A DNA stretch of 43,231 nucleotides from CAZAQS01 sp964486825 (GCA_964486825.1 CAZAQS010000010.1:1-43231); one strand, 5' to 3'. Shown: positions 1 through 8,829, counted from the first letter of the stretch. Translations and numbers: made by a program. Notes: generated by a model not told the origin, from the sequence alone.

Positions 1-101
1 ATGAACAAGCGCCGGTCAAGCGAGATGAGGCGGCCGTCCTGCCGGCGTCCTTTTTCTGATATGTCGAGGGTTTTGCCTTGTACCGCCCTTTGAATATCCA
101 T
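1..101 (-). CDS. Partial N-terminus, possibly chlorite dismutase/HemQ-like
   Basis: The first 33 codons of a minus-strand gene are visible before the left edge cuts it. ATG is at 101, only 3 bases after the TAA of the upstream membrane protein (105-107), and a GGAG is correctly placed at 108-111, so it is probably the next gene of the heme operon. The residues visible include SEKGRRQDG and LDRRLFM. That ending resembles, from memory, the start of the conserved domain in chlorite dismutase-family proteins. This would fit a heme operon, because HemQ-type members decarboxylate coproheme. Too little is present to be sure: the open frame and operon position are well supported, the family is a guess. 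Confidence 0.45.
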   Translation of the reverse strand, partial: MDIQRAVQGKTLDISEKGRRQDGRLISLDRRLF

Positions 102-104
102 TCC

Positions 105-515
105 TTACTCCCTAGTTTCTCTCTTGAAATATTTTGCCAGGCCCCCAAAGGCCATCAGCCCTGTCCCACCAATGATCCCGATCAGGTGCAAAGTTAGATA
201 AGGATTCAGATCGACAGGCTGCCCGGATAGCTTCAGAACATAGTAGGGGATCCAGACCAGCAAGCTGGCGATCACCAGGCCATGGGCTACCTTTTTATAA
301 CCTTTGCGCACAACTTTTGGCTTACCGAGCTGTTGGTTGGCTGCCGTGCGCAGGCGTGACCCGCCGATGACGCCTGCCAGGTGGAAGGGCAGATAGATCG
401 CCAGCGATGGGCTTTCGCCCAGGATGCGCAGGAAAAAGAACGGCGCCCAAACGAGGACGCCCGCCCACAGCAGGTAAGTCCCATATTTATGCAAGCGCTG
501 AGGATCTTTCTGCAT
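105..515 (-). CDS. Duplicated four-helix membrane protein in heme operon
   Basis: A 136-residue integral membrane protein of unknown function, 2 bases after hemL. It has four hydrophobic helices arranged as two copies of a two-helix unit. In copy one (about residues 16-56) the run GVLVWAPFFFLRILG is followed by FHLAGVIGG. In copy two (about 80-123) the run SLLVWIPYYVLKLSG is followed by LHLIGIIGG. A lysine/arginine-rich loop joins them. Each copy keeps one histidine in the same place near the end of its second helix, which could be a metal or heme ligand, but that is inference. The tight operon position suggests a role linked to heme or tetrapyrrole handling. I do not recognise a named family. 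Confidence 0.75.
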   Translation of the reverse strand: MQKDPQRLHKYGTYLLWAGVLVWAPFFFLRILGESPSLAIYLPFHLAGVIGGSRLRTAANQQLGKPKVVRKGYKKVAHGLVIASLLVWIPYYVLKLSGQPVDLNPYLTLHLIGIIGGTGLMAFGGLAKYFKRETRE

Positions 516-517
516 GC

Positions 518-1849
518 TTATAGCTTATTAAAGACCGCATCAGCGGCTTCCAGGGTGCTCTCGATCACGCTTTCGTGGTGCTCGGTTGAGATGAAAGCGG
601 CTTCGAACTGAGAGGGGGCCAGGTAGACGCCTCGCTCCAGCATGCCCTGGAAGTAGCGCCCGTACAGGCCGGTATCGCTGGTCTTGGCGGTCGGCCAATC
701 CCTAACCACCTCACGGGTAAAAAAGCCCGAAAACATCGTGCCTGCTTGATGCCCACTCCAGGGCAGGCCGGCCGCGACCGCCAGCTCGCACAGTGTTTTA
801 GAAAGCCGTGCCGCGCCAGCGCTCATCCGCTCCCACAGCTCTGCTTCTCGGAGCAATTTCAACGTTGCGATGCCGGCCGACATCACCAACGGGTTGCCGG
901 ATAAAGTCCCGGCCTGGTAGACCGGCCCGGCCGGGGCTACCATCTGAAGGATCTCCTTCCGCCCGCCATAAGCGCCCACCGGCAGCCCGCCGCCGATCAC
1001 CTTCCCCAGCGTGGTCAGGTCCGGTTGGATGCCATAATAGGCTTGCGCTCCGCCCGGGTGGACGCGAAAGCCGGTCATCACTTCATCGAAGATCAACAGG
1101 GCGCCCTGCGAGCGGGTGAGCGTGCGCAGCCCCTCCAGGAAACCGGGTTGGGGGGGAACGACGCCCATATTTCCTGCAACCGGTTCGACAATGACGGCCG
1201 CGATCCCGGAGGGGTGGCGTTCGAAAACAGCCTCTACAGAGTCCAGGTCATTGTAACGCGCTACGAGCGTATCTTGCACGGTAGCCGGGGGGACGCCAGG
1301 AGAGTCGGGCAGGCCCAAGGTGGCGACGCCTGATCCGGCCTGGACGAGCAGCAGGTCAGCGTGCCCATGGTAGCAGCCTTCGAACTTGATGATCTTATTG
1401 CGCCCGGTATAGGCGCGTGCCAGGCGCAGGGCGCTCATGGTAGCTTCTGTGCCTGAGTTGACGAAGCGCAGCATCTCCAGGCCAGGCATGAATTCCATCA
1501 CCAGGCGGGCCAGCTCGATCTCGAGCGGGCTGGGCGCGCCGAAGCTGGCGCCTTTCTCGGCCGTTGACTGGATGGCCTGGACGACCAGGGGATGGGCGTG
1601 TCCTAGGATCAGGGGACCCCAGGATAGCACGTAATCGATATAGCGGTTGCCGTCCACGTCATACAGGTAGGCGCCGGAACCCCGCTCGATGAATAAGGGC
1701 TGGCCACCGACGGCGCGGAAGGCGCGCACGGGGGAATCAACGCCGCCCGGCAGCAGGTCTTGGGCCTGCTTGAAAAGCTCGATGGATTGTGTGATCTTCA
1801 AGGGCATCTTTACCTTATCTGTTATATCCTCTGTCTCTCGGTTTTTCAT
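518..1849 (-). CDS. hemL: Glutamate-1-semialdehyde 2,1-aminomutase HemL
   Basis: This 443-residue cytoplasmic PLP enzyme makes 5-aminolevulinate from glutamate-1-semialdehyde, the second step of the C5 heme pathway that HemA starts. Family features seen are the N-terminal PGGVDSPVRAF, the region FVNSGTEATMSALRLARA, GCYHGHAD, FDEVMTGFR and the PLP-lysine motif TTLGKVIGGGLPVGA. The length is normal for the family. The start overlaps the hemY stop by ATGA (1846-1849), indicating translational coupling. The first about 15 residues (MKNRETEDITDKVKM) extend beyond the usual start, so an internal start is possible. The product feeds HemB, encoded in the same operon. Confidence 0.97.
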   Translation of the reverse strand: MKNRETEDITDKVKMPLKITQSIELFKQAQDLLPGGVDSPVRAFRAVGGQPLFIERGSGAYLYDVDGNRYIDYVLSWGPLILGHAHPLVVQAIQSTAEKGASFGAPSPLEIELARLVMEFMPGLEMLRFVNSGTEATMSALRLARAYTGRNKIIKFEGCYHGHADLLLVQAGSGVATLGLPDSPGVPPATVQDTLVARYNDLDSVEAVFERHPSGIAAVIVEPVAGNMGVVPPQPGFLEGLRTLTRSQGALLIFDEVMTGFRVHPGGAQAYYGIQPDLTTLGKVIGGGLPVGAYGGRKEILQMVAPAGPVYQAGTLSGNPLVMSAGIATLKLLREAELWERMSAGAARLSKTLCELAVAAGLPWSGHQAGTMFSGFFTREVVRDWPTAKTSDTGLYGRYFQGMLERGVYLAPSQFEAAFISTEHHESVIESTLEAADAVFNKL

Positions 1850-3312
1850 GATCCTACGCTTTCACGCTCCTCCGCCTTTACCGTATCCAATGCAGCCAGC
1901 ACTGCCATGGCTGCCAGCTCGCCGGAATGGATGCAGTCGGGAATGCCGATGCCCTGGTAGGCATTTCCCGCCAGGGCCAGGCCTGGATAGGCTGACAGGC
2001 AGGATTGAATGCGCTCCAGGCGCTGTGGGTGTCCCAGGGCGTACTGGGGCATGGCCTTTTCCCAGCGGTAGACCTTTTCCAGCAGGGGCTCAGTGGTAAT
2101 ACCCAGGCTCATTCGTAGCTCCTGGCGCGCCGTCTCCAGTAAGGAAGCCACGTCCCAGCTGATTTCGTCCTCCTGACCGGCCCGCCCGATGAAGACCCGT
2201 AGCAAGGCGAAGCCGTCCGGGGCGCGGTGGGGGAACTTGGTCGAGGTCCACGTGCAGGCCAGGGCTTTACGTCCTTCCCGGCGGGGGATCACATAGCCGT
2301 AGCCATCCAACGGCCTGGGCAGGTCCGCTTCCCTGTACGCTAATGTAACGGTGGCAGTGGACACGTATTCGATCGGGCGTAGCTCTTCCGCCAACGCGGG
2401 GGCAAAACCTGCGACCAGCTGCGCGCTGGCGAAAGAAGGCGTCGCCAGGATCAGCCCATCTGCTTCCAAAAGCTCCCCGGTCGATAATTTGATGGAATAC
2501 CCCTCCCGGGTAGGCTTGACCTCCCGAACAGCTGTATTCAAGCGCAGTTTCAGGCCGGCCATTTCCAGGTGCTCGACGAGCGCCCCAACCATTTCCCCTA
2601 AGCCGTCCTGGGGAGTCAGGAAAATACCCCGGGACTGGCCTTTGCCATTCTCGTGCGCCTTGCTTTGCCTTTCCCTTCGCAGGGCCAGGGCGCCTCGCAC
2701 CAACCCGCCGTGCTGGCGCTCCAGGTCGTGCAGGAAGGGGAAGGTGGAACGCAGGCTGAGCCGGTCGCCATCCCCGGCATAGATGCCGCTCATCAGTGGC
2801 TCGATCAGGTTTTCGTAGGCAGCGCGTCCCAGGCGGCGGGTAACGAACGCACCCAGGGACTCATCTTCTTTCCCGTGGGCCGGCGGCAGAATGAAATCCA
2901 GGCCCATGCGGGCTTTGGCAGGCCAGGAGAGCAGGCCGGTGCGGAGCATGGGAGCGAATTCGGTTGGGATCATCATGGTCAGGCCGCCGGGAAGCTCGTG
3001 CAGCCGGTTGTTTTTCAGGATATAGGTCGCCCTGACCTGCGGGTTTGTGCCTTTCAATCGCCCGTCAATGCCCAGCTGCTGGCACAAGCGGACGGCCCAT
3101 GGCTTGGTGACCACGAAGGTGTCCGGCCCGCCCTCGATGACAAAGGCTCCTGTTGGCGCCAGGCCCTCCACCCGCTCTGTGATGATCTTGCCGCCCCAAT
3201 ACCCGGCCTGCTCCAGCAGCGTGATCTCGAACGGGAGCTCTGAATTTTGGCAAATTGTATATGCTGCCGCAAGCCCGGCGATACCTCCGCCAACGATAAC
3301 GATCTTTCTCAT
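1846..3312 (-). CDS. hemY: Protoporphyrinogen/coproporphyrinogen oxidase, HemY type
   Basis: An FAD-dependent oxidase of 488 residues from the ATG at 3312. It aromatises protoporphyrinogen IX or coproporphyrinogen III late in heme synthesis. The N-terminus RKIVIVGGGIAGLAAAY is the dinucleotide-binding GxGxxG fold, followed by the family element EGGPDTFVVTKPWA. The C-terminus has LAGNAYQGIGIPDCIHSGE, the typical FAD-contact end. I chose 3312 because the flavin fold begins there and the ATG overlaps the TGA of the radical SAM gene (3309-3312). The longer open frame to 3444 only adds arginine-rich residues antisense to nothing conserved. The oxygen-dependent family is often named hemG in annotations. 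Which porphyrinogen it uses cannot be told from sequence. Confidence 0.93.
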   Translation of the reverse strand: MRKIVIVGGGIAGLAAAYTICQNSELPFEITLLEQAGYWGGKIITERVEGLAPTGAFVIEGGPDTFVVTKPWAVRLCQQLGIDGRLKGTNPQVRATYILKNNRLHELPGGLTMMIPTEFAPMLRTGLLSWPAKARMGLDFILPPAHGKEDESLGAFVTRRLGRAAYENLIEPLMSGIYAGDGDRLSLRSTFPFLHDLERQHGGLVRGALALRRERQSKAHENGKGQSRGIFLTPQDGLGEMVGALVEHLEMAGLKLRLNTAVREVKPTREGYSIKLSTGELLEADGLILATPSFASAQLVAGFAPALAEELRPIEYVSTATVTLAYREADLPRPLDGYGYVIPRREGRKALACTWTSTKFPHRAPDGFALLRVFIGRAGQEDEISWDVASLLETARQELRMSLGITTEPLLEKVYRWEKAMPQYALGHPQRLERIQSCLSAYPGLALAGNAYQGIGIPDCIHSGELAAMAVLAALDTVKAEERESVGS

Positions 3313-4472
3313 GTAAGGGTAGCCTGCTCTTTTCCGCCTGGCTCGTAGACGCAAGCCGGATCGCTTTCCATATAGTCCCCGGTAACGCCGTAGGCGCGTC
3401 CGCGCTGCCCGCCGCATATCTCCCGGTAATCGCAAATTCCACATTTGCCTTTGAGCTTCTCGTAATTGCGCAGATCCTTAAAGACCGGGTGTTCCCGGTA
3501 GACCTCGACCACATCTTGATCTCGCACGTTTCCGCACTCGAGCGGCAGAAACCCGGATGGCATGATCTGCCCGCGGTGGGAGATGAACAGGAAGCCGTTG
3601 CCGTCGTTGACGCCCTTGACCGGGCGATCCAGTCCGTCTTCGTACTGGAAGCCGGCGCCCTGGAAACTGACGGGTAAGTCTTCGCCGCTCTCGGCCTTTA
3701 ACCGTTGGATCGCTACTCGCCGGTACATGGGCGCGGCGGTGGCCTTGATATCGAATGCCGCGCCCTGGGAAAGCTCGTACAGCCAGTTGAAGACTTCCTC
3801 ATGTCTCTGAGGGCTGATCATATAGCGGGCCTGGGCTCGGCCGGTGGGGACAAGGAAGAAGACCGACCATTGCACGGCCTCGACCTCCTGGACGAAGGGT
3901 ACCATCTCGGGCAGCCGGTCGACATTGAAGGTGGAGACGGTGGTGTTCACCTGTACGCTCAACCCGGCTTCCCGGGCATTATGCAGGATTTGCATGGTGC
4001 GTAACCAGGAACCCTGTACCTGCCGGAAAGCGTCATGGCTGTCGGGCGAGGGAGCATCCAGGCTGAGGGCAATCCGGCGCACGCCGGCTCGTTTGGCCTG
4101 CCGGAGGCGCTCAAGGGTCGGCAGGGCGGTGGCGGTCGGGGTGAGCGAGCAGCGCAAGCCCTTTTCGGTGGCCGCCGCGATCAGGTCGAACAGGTCGCGG
4201 CGCATCATCGGGTCGCCGCCGGTAAAGACCAGGATCGGGCTGCCGAACTCAGCCAGCCTATCGATCAATTTGAAGCTCTCTTCGGTGGTTAACTCGCGCG
4301 GGTCGCGTTGGTGCTGGGCGTCTGCCCGGCAGTGGACACAGGCAAAGGCGCAGGCACGCGTCACTTCCCAGGCGATGGTGAAGGGCGCCAGGTTGAAATC
4401 CGCCCGGCCCATCTGGCTGTCGTGGTAGGCGCGTTCACCGGCTGCTTGTGTGGACAAATGAGCGCCACTCAT
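3309..4472 (-). CDS. Radical SAM/SPASM protein of the heme operon
   Basis: A 387-residue radical S-adenosylmethionine enzyme. The first iron-sulfur cluster motif is Cys41-x3-Cys45-x2-Cys48 within EVTRACAFACVHC. A SPASM-type C-terminus carries CGICDYREICGG and a last cysteine near DPACVYEP for auxiliary cluster(s). It resembles the AhbC/AhbD/NirJ group acting on heme or heme d1 precursors, and more closely, from memory, the uncharacterised TIGR04053 family. It lies between hemB and hemY with ATGA overlaps on both sides, so a tetrapyrrole substrate is likely. Because HemY is also present, it may be an oxygen-independent alternative step or a side-chain modification. Its exact reaction is unknown. 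Confidence 0.88.
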   Translation of the reverse strand: MSGAHLSTQAAGERAYHDSQMGRADFNLAPFTIAWEVTRACAFACVHCRADAQHQRDPRELTTEESFKLIDRLAEFGSPILVFTGGDPMMRRDLFDLIAAATEKGLRCSLTPTATALPTLERLRQAKRAGVRRIALSLDAPSPDSHDAFRQVQGSWLRTMQILHNAREAGLSVQVNTTVSTFNVDRLPEMVPFVQEVEAVQWSVFFLVPTGRAQARYMISPQRHEEVFNWLYELSQGAAFDIKATAAPMYRRVAIQRLKAESGEDLPVSFQGAGFQYEDGLDRPVKGVNDGNGFLFISHRGQIMPSGFLPLECGNVRDQDVVEVYREHPVFKDLRNYEKLKGKCGICDYREICGGQRGRAYGVTGDYMESDPACVYEPGGKEQATLT

Positions 4473-5551
4473 AGCAAACCTTCGTATGCTGGCAGGCTAT
4501 GGTTTGCTGGCTGTTCGGTTTCCGCCAGCCAACGGGCCGCTTCTTTCGCATAGTAGCTGATCACCATTCCAGCCCCGGCGCGCTTGATTGAAGTCAGCGA
4601 TTCGAGCACCGTGCTTCTTTCATCTATCCAACCGTTCAGCGCGGCGGCTTTCAGCATGGCGTACTCGCCGCTCACCTGATAAGCTGACATGGGTAGCTCC
4701 GGGAAGGCTTCGTGAACCCGCCGGATGACATCCAGGTATGGCAGGGCAGGCTTCACCATGAGCAAATCGGCGCCTTCAGCAACATCCAGGGCTGCTTCTC
4801 GCAGAGCTTCCCGGACGTTCGCCGGGTCCATCTGGTGAGACCGGCGGTCGCCGAACTTGGGAGCGCCTTCGGCAGCATCCCGGAAAGGCCCGTAGAAGCT
4901 GGAGGCGTACTTGACGGCGTAGGAGAGGACCGGCAGGTGCTCGAAACCGTTTTCATCGAGTGCGCTGCGGATCGACCGGACCATGCCATCCATCATACCG
5001 CTAGGCGCCAGGATATCCGCTCCAGCCAGGGCGTGCGACACGGCTACCCTGCCCAGGACATCCAGGGTCGGGTCATTCAACACATAACCCTCCGGCAGGT
5101 GAGGGTTGGCTCCATTACCTCTGTTCAGCAGGCCGCAATGCCCGTGGTCGGTGTACTCGCACAGGCATACATCGCTCACCACAACCAGGTCAGGCACGGC
5201 GTCTTTGATGCTCTGGATGGCTTGCTGGATAATGCCATCCGGTGAAAAGTTTTCCAGGCCGACCGGGTCTTTCTCCTCCGGGATGCCGAACAGGATCACC
5301 GCAGGTATACCCAGGCTGGCGATCAAACGAGCCTGCTCGGGGAGCCGGTCGGCAGACCATTTATACTGCCCGGGCATGCTGGGGATTTCCTCCTGGATCT
5401 GCCGGCCGTGGCGCACGAATAGCGGGTAAATGAAATCCTGGGGCGACAGGTGGGTCTCCCGGACCATGGCGCGCAAAGCCGGGTTCAACCTGAGCCGGCG
5501 CGGGCGGGAAAGCGGATAGGTGGATTGTTGAGAATCGTAAGCTGGTTTCAT
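4469..5551 (-). CDS. hemB: Porphobilinogen synthase HemB
   Basis: This 360-residue enzyme condenses two 5-aminolevulinate molecules to porphobilinogen. Visible features are the cysteine-rich metal loop DVCLCEYTDHGHCG (zinc-type, three cysteines rather than aspartates), SYAVKYASSFYGPFRDAA with the first active-site lysine, and LMVKPALPYLDV with the Schiff-base lysine. Length is slightly above the usual 325-335 because of an N-terminal arm. Its ATG overlaps the hemD stop (5548-5551) and its stop overlaps the radical SAM start (4469-4472), both as ATGA. Confidence 0.97.
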   Translation of the reverse strand: MKPAYDSQQSTYPLSRPRRLRLNPALRAMVRETHLSPQDFIYPLFVRHGRQIQEEIPSMPGQYKWSADRLPEQARLIASLGIPAVILFGIPEEKDPVGLENFSPDGIIQQAIQSIKDAVPDLVVVSDVCLCEYTDHGHCGLLNRGNGANPHLPEGYVLNDPTLDVLGRVAVSHALAGADILAPSGMMDGMVRSIRSALDENGFEHLPVLSYAVKYASSFYGPFRDAAEGAPKFGDRRSHQMDPANVREALREAALDVAEGADLLMVKPALPYLDVIRRVHEAFPELPMSAYQVSGEYAMLKAAALNGWIDERSTVLESLTSIKRAGAGMVISYYAKEAARWLAETEQPANHSLPAYEGLL

Positions 5552-6309
5552 AAGCTGGGTCTCTCGCTGGTTCTAGATTGGAGGGCCTGCACCAGGCCTG
5601 TGGTTGTATAGTCACCGGCGATCAAATCGACTTGCAGGCCGGCCTGCCTGGCTGCCTGGGCTGTTCTTGGGCCGATGCAGGCAATTCGAGGCGCCCCGGG
5701 TAACTGAAATGGGTCGATCCCGGCGCCTTGCAGCATGGCAACAAAATTGCGGGCGGCGGAGCCGCTGGCGAAGGTAATCCAATCCAGGCCATTCATTAGC
5801 TCGGAAAGGCCTTCTGGATCTGGCTCTGCCGGCAGGGTATGGTAGGCGGTAATGACATGCGCGATCCCATCCGCGGCCTGGATGGCGTCTGGCAGGGTAT
5901 CGTGGGCGATATCGGCAGTGGGCAGCAACACCCAGCGCCCTTTCAGGTCGCCTAACCCGGGCAGAATGGCCTCCGCCAGATATTCGCCTGGTACGAAGTC
6001 CGGCTGGATACCGCCGGCGAGCAGACGGGCGGCGGTCTTGGGCCCGATGGCGGCAACCTTTAATCCAGGCGGCAGGCGGTCGATCCCAAGGGCAGCCAGG
6101 CGCTCCAGGACGACATTCACTGCATTGGCGCTGGTCAGGACCAGCCAATTGTACTGGGCCAGCCGTGAGATAGCCCGGTCCATGGCGGCGGTGTCTGCAA
6201 CTGGCTGAATGGCGATTGCCGGCAAAAAGTAGACCTTCGCCCCGGCTTGCTTGAGCGCATCTGCAAATTCCGCGGCATCTTTGCGCGGGCGGGTTACTAA
6301 TACTCTCAT
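5548..6309 (-). CDS. hemD: Uroporphyrinogen-III synthase HemD
   Basis: A 253-residue protein that closes and inverts ring D of hydroxymethylbilane to give uroporphyrinogen III. The family is poorly conserved, but the N-terminal MRVLVTRP, the central TSANAVNVVLERL, the mid-protein VAAIGPKTAARL and the later WITFASGSAARNF and IACIGPRTAQAARQAG are characteristic of its two-domain fold. Placement directly after hemC with an ATGA overlap (6306-6309) confirms it. Together with HemC and HemB this gives a complete route from aminolevulinate to uroporphyrinogen III. Confidence 0.95.
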   Translation of the reverse strand: MRVLVTRPRKDAAEFADALKQAGAKVYFLPAIAIQPVADTAAMDRAISRLAQYNWLVLTSANAVNVVLERLAALGIDRLPPGLKVAAIGPKTAARLLAGGIQPDFVPGEYLAEAILPGLGDLKGRWVLLPTADIAHDTLPDAIQAADGIAHVITAYHTLPAEPDPEGLSELMNGLDWITFASGSAARNFVAMLQGAGIDPFQLPGAPRIACIGPRTAQAARQAGLQVDLIAGDYTTTGLVQALQSRTSERPSL

Positions 6310-7238
6310 GCCTGGTGGCCTCCCGACGCCCCGGCGTAGAGATAATCCTGGGCGCCCATGGCCAGGGCTTTGGAGGCCAGGCTCTGACCCAATTCGAGCG
6401 GGTCCTGGCCTGTTTCAGCTATCTGCATGACCTGCTTTCCGTCCAGGCTGGCGATAAGGCCTAGCAGATTAATGGCATCATCCTGCACGTTTGCTAGCGC
6501 GGCGACCGGCAAGGAACAACCGCCACCCAGGGCGGATAAAAATGCCCGCTCGGCCTGGACTGCCAGGCGGGTCTCCCGGTGGTCAATTACCCGCAACCGC
6601 TGCAGGGTCTGGTGATCGTCCGCCCTGCATTGAACTGCCAGCGCTCCCTGGCCGGGGGCGGGCAGCATGACCTCAACCGGCAGGTACTGGGTGATATGCC
6701 CGTCCAGACCCAGGCGGGCCAGGCCGGCGGCAGCCAGGACGATGGCGTCATACTGGCCTTCCATGGATTTCCGCAGGCGGGTATCGATATTGCCGCGCAT
6801 GGGCACGATTTGCAGGTCTGGGCGGTGAGCCAGGAGCTGGGCTTTCCGGCGGTTGCTGGAAGTACCAATCACGGAGCCAGAGGGCAGGTCCTCCAGGTTT
6901 TTCCCTGCCGGGCTGACCAGGACGTCCCGGGGATCAGCCCGCTGGGGGATAGCGCCGATAACCAATCCTGGAGTGTCCTGCGTGGGCAAGTCTTTGAGCG
7001 AGTGTACGGCTGCGTGCAGCTTCCCGCTGCGCAAGGCGCTTTCAAGCTCCCAGGTGAACAGGCCTTTGCCCCCGATCTCAGGCAGGGAAACGTCCAAGAC
7101 CCGGTCACCCTGGGTAGTGATGACCTGCTCATCGTAGGCCAGGTCCTTCCAATGCTCCTGGAGCTGCCCGATGATATAAGTCGTCTGCCAGCGAGCCAGG
7201 GCAGATGGTCGGGTAGCGAAAATCAATTGAAGAGCCAA
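6306..7238 (-). CDS. hemC: Hydroxymethylbilane synthase HemC
   Basis: A 310-residue porphobilinogen deaminase that joins four porphobilinogens into the linear tetrapyrrole. Seen are the N-terminal ATRPSALARWQT, GKGLFTWELESAL, AVHSLKDLPTQ, GTSSNRRKAQLL, and the loop SALGGGCSLPVAA, whose cysteine carries the dipyrromethane cofactor. Length is typical. It starts 5 bases after the hemA stop and overlaps hemD by ATGA. Confidence 0.97.
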   Translation of the reverse strand: MALQLIFATRPSALARWQTTYIIGQLQEHWKDLAYDEQVITTQGDRVLDVSLPEIGGKGLFTWELESALRSGKLHAAVHSLKDLPTQDTPGLVIGAIPQRADPRDVLVSPAGKNLEDLPSGSVIGTSSNRRKAQLLAHRPDLQIVPMRGNIDTRLRKSMEGQYDAIVLAAAGLARLGLDGHITQYLPVEVMLPAPGQGALAVQCRADDHQTLQRLRVIDHRETRLAVQAERAFLSALGGGCSLPVAALANVQDDAINLLGLIASLDGKQVMQIAETGQDPLELGQSLASKALAMGAQDYLYAGASGGHQA

Positions 7239-7243
7239 AAGGG

Positions 7244-8536
7244 TTACTCCAGGCCGAAAAGATAACGGGTAACAGCGGCGTAATCCATGGCCTGTGGACT
7301 GTCTGCGCCCTGTCTCAAGCGGTTGGTGGGGCTGTGTAGGATCTTATTCACTATGGAGACCGTGAGGGCTTCGATCTGACGCTCCATTTCCGGGGTCAGC
7401 TGGGGCATCCGCCGCATGGCCTTCTCCACTTCGTTCTGGCGGATGGCGTTGGCCTGTTGCCGGATCTCCACGATGATGGGGACCATATCCTGCGCCGCCA
7501 GGTCGGCCTCGAAGGCAGCCTGCTCTTCGGCCAGGATGGCCTCGACCAGAGGTATCTGGGATTGACGTCGCGCCAGGCTGGTTTCTAGATGCGTAGCCAA
7601 CCCATCCATATCGTACAGGCTGACGCCCTTGATTTCTCCTGCCCCTTCCTCCACATCACGCGGCACGGCGATATCCATGATCACCATTGGCCTGCCGGGT
7701 CTTTGCCGCATGGCTCTTTCCACCATCTCGCGCTGCAGGATAGTATGCGGTGCGCCGGTAGATGCAACTACGATATCCATCTCAGGCAGTACACCCGCCA
7801 GCCTGTCGAACGACTCCGCCTGGCCACCCCAGCGGGCGGCAAGCTCCTGTGCTTTCTGGGTCGTCCGGTTGACCACCAGGATATCCCTGGCGCCGCGCTT
7901 ACGCAACGCCTCGACGGTAAGCTCGCCCATTTCTCCAGCGCCGAGCACCAGTACCCTGGCTTTGGATAGGTCCGGGACAGTCTCGAAAATCAAGTTTACG
8001 GCTACGGAGGCAATCGAGACCGGGTTGCGGCTGATACTCGTCTCAGTCCGGGTGCGTTTCCCGGCCCGTATGGCTGCCTGGAACAAGCGCGAGAGCAGCT
8101 TGCCTGCGCTGCAGTTCTTTTTTGCCGCTTCGTATGCCTCCGCGACCTGTCCAAGGATCTGTGGCTCTCCGATGACCAGCGAATCCAAGCCTGCTGCGAC
8201 CTGGAAGAGGTGTTGCACGGCTTCCCCGTCTTTAAGTCTGTAGAGCGAAGAAGAGAATTCAGAGACCGGGAGATAGCCAGTCTTGGAAAGTAAGGCTTCG
8301 AGAAATTCGAAGTCTGGAGTCCCAGAGGCCGCGTATAGCTCGACGCGGTTACAGGTAGAAAGGATAACCAGCTCCTGTATTTCGCTTGAGAGCAAGTTTG
8401 AGGTGTGGCCAGGGTCGGATAGGTATGGTGATAAGACCAGTCGCTCACGCAAGGACACGCCAGAGGTTTGGTGGTTCAATCCAATGCAAAGGATATAGTT
8501 TCGACTTATTTCGTTTCGTGATTCTTCGACGCTCAA
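7244..8536 (-). CDS. hemA: Glutamyl-tRNA reductase HemA
   Basis: The first gene of the heme operon. It reduces glutamyl-tRNA to glutamate-1-semialdehyde with NADPH. Motifs: YILCIGLNHQTSGVSLRERL, the catalytic-cysteine region STCNRVELYA, GLDSLVIGEPQILGQVAEAY, the Rossmann motif GAGEMGELTVEAL and a C-terminal dimerisation helix. I placed the start at the TTG at 8536, 15 residues before the conserved core, because AGGGG stands 9 bases upstream. The open frame continues to an ATG at 8641, but that ATG has no Shine-Dalgarno sequence and adds 35 residues unlike the family. The start is therefore uncertain; the identity is not. Confidence 0.93.
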   Translation of the reverse strand: MSVEESRNEISRNYILCIGLNHQTSGVSLRERLVLSPYLSDPGHTSNLLSSEIQELVILSTCNRVELYAASGTPDFEFLEALLSKTGYLPVSEFSSSLYRLKDGEAVQHLFQVAAGLDSLVIGEPQILGQVAEAYEAAKKNCSAGKLLSRLFQAAIRAGKRTRTETSISRNPVSIASVAVNLIFETVPDLSKARVLVLGAGEMGELTVEALRKRGARDILVVNRTTQKAQELAARWGGQAESFDRLAGVLPEMDIVVASTGAPHTILQREMVERAMRQRPGRPMVIMDIAVPRDVEEGAGEIKGVSLYDMDGLATHLETSLARRQSQIPLVEAILAEEQAAFEADLAAQDMVPIIVEIRQQANAIRQNEVEKAMRRMPQLTPEMERQIEALTVSIVNKILHSPTNRLRQGADSPQAMDYAAVTRYLFGLE

Positions 8537-8727
8537 CAGTATTTTCCCCTGGTCGTTTTTTGTTGGATTGGTGGGAGAACCATAGCCTAATTCTATTGGA
8601 AGGTGGGTAAATATCCTACGTAGGTTCCATAGGGTTTGCATGAATAGGTCATTAAGATGATACAGCCTAGATGTAATTTTGATTAATGCGTTTATATGTA
8701 TGTATTCTTCTTGAGACTACCTGGTCC

Positions 8728-8788
8728 AATCACCCCTGGCTTCACCCCTTGGTGGGTGATGTCGAATCACCCTAACGAAATGTAAACT
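8728..8788 (+). promoter_or_regulatory. Four-box promoter P1 upstream of cupredoxin gene
   Basis: Four related octamers precede a TAAACT -10 element (8783-8788): AATCACCC at 8728, CTTCACCC at 8740, the inverted GGGTGAT at 8754, and AATCACCC at 8765. Steps between them are 12, 14 and 11 bases, and box 4 begins 18 bases before the -10, so it sits at the -35 position. The same arrangement recurs at 15932-15992. The layout is that of an activator-dependent promoter. The start codon at 8830 has GAAGGGAG upstream. Confidence 0.75.
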
Positions 8789-8829
8789 CCCTGCCGTTCA
8801 ACAATCGAACAGAAGGGAGTAAAAGATCT

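Noticed and set aside
3312..3444. Longer N-terminus for hemY
   Set aside because: The extra 44 residues are arginine-rich and lie over the 3' end of the radical SAM gene; the flavin fold begins at ATG 3312 with an ATGA overlap.
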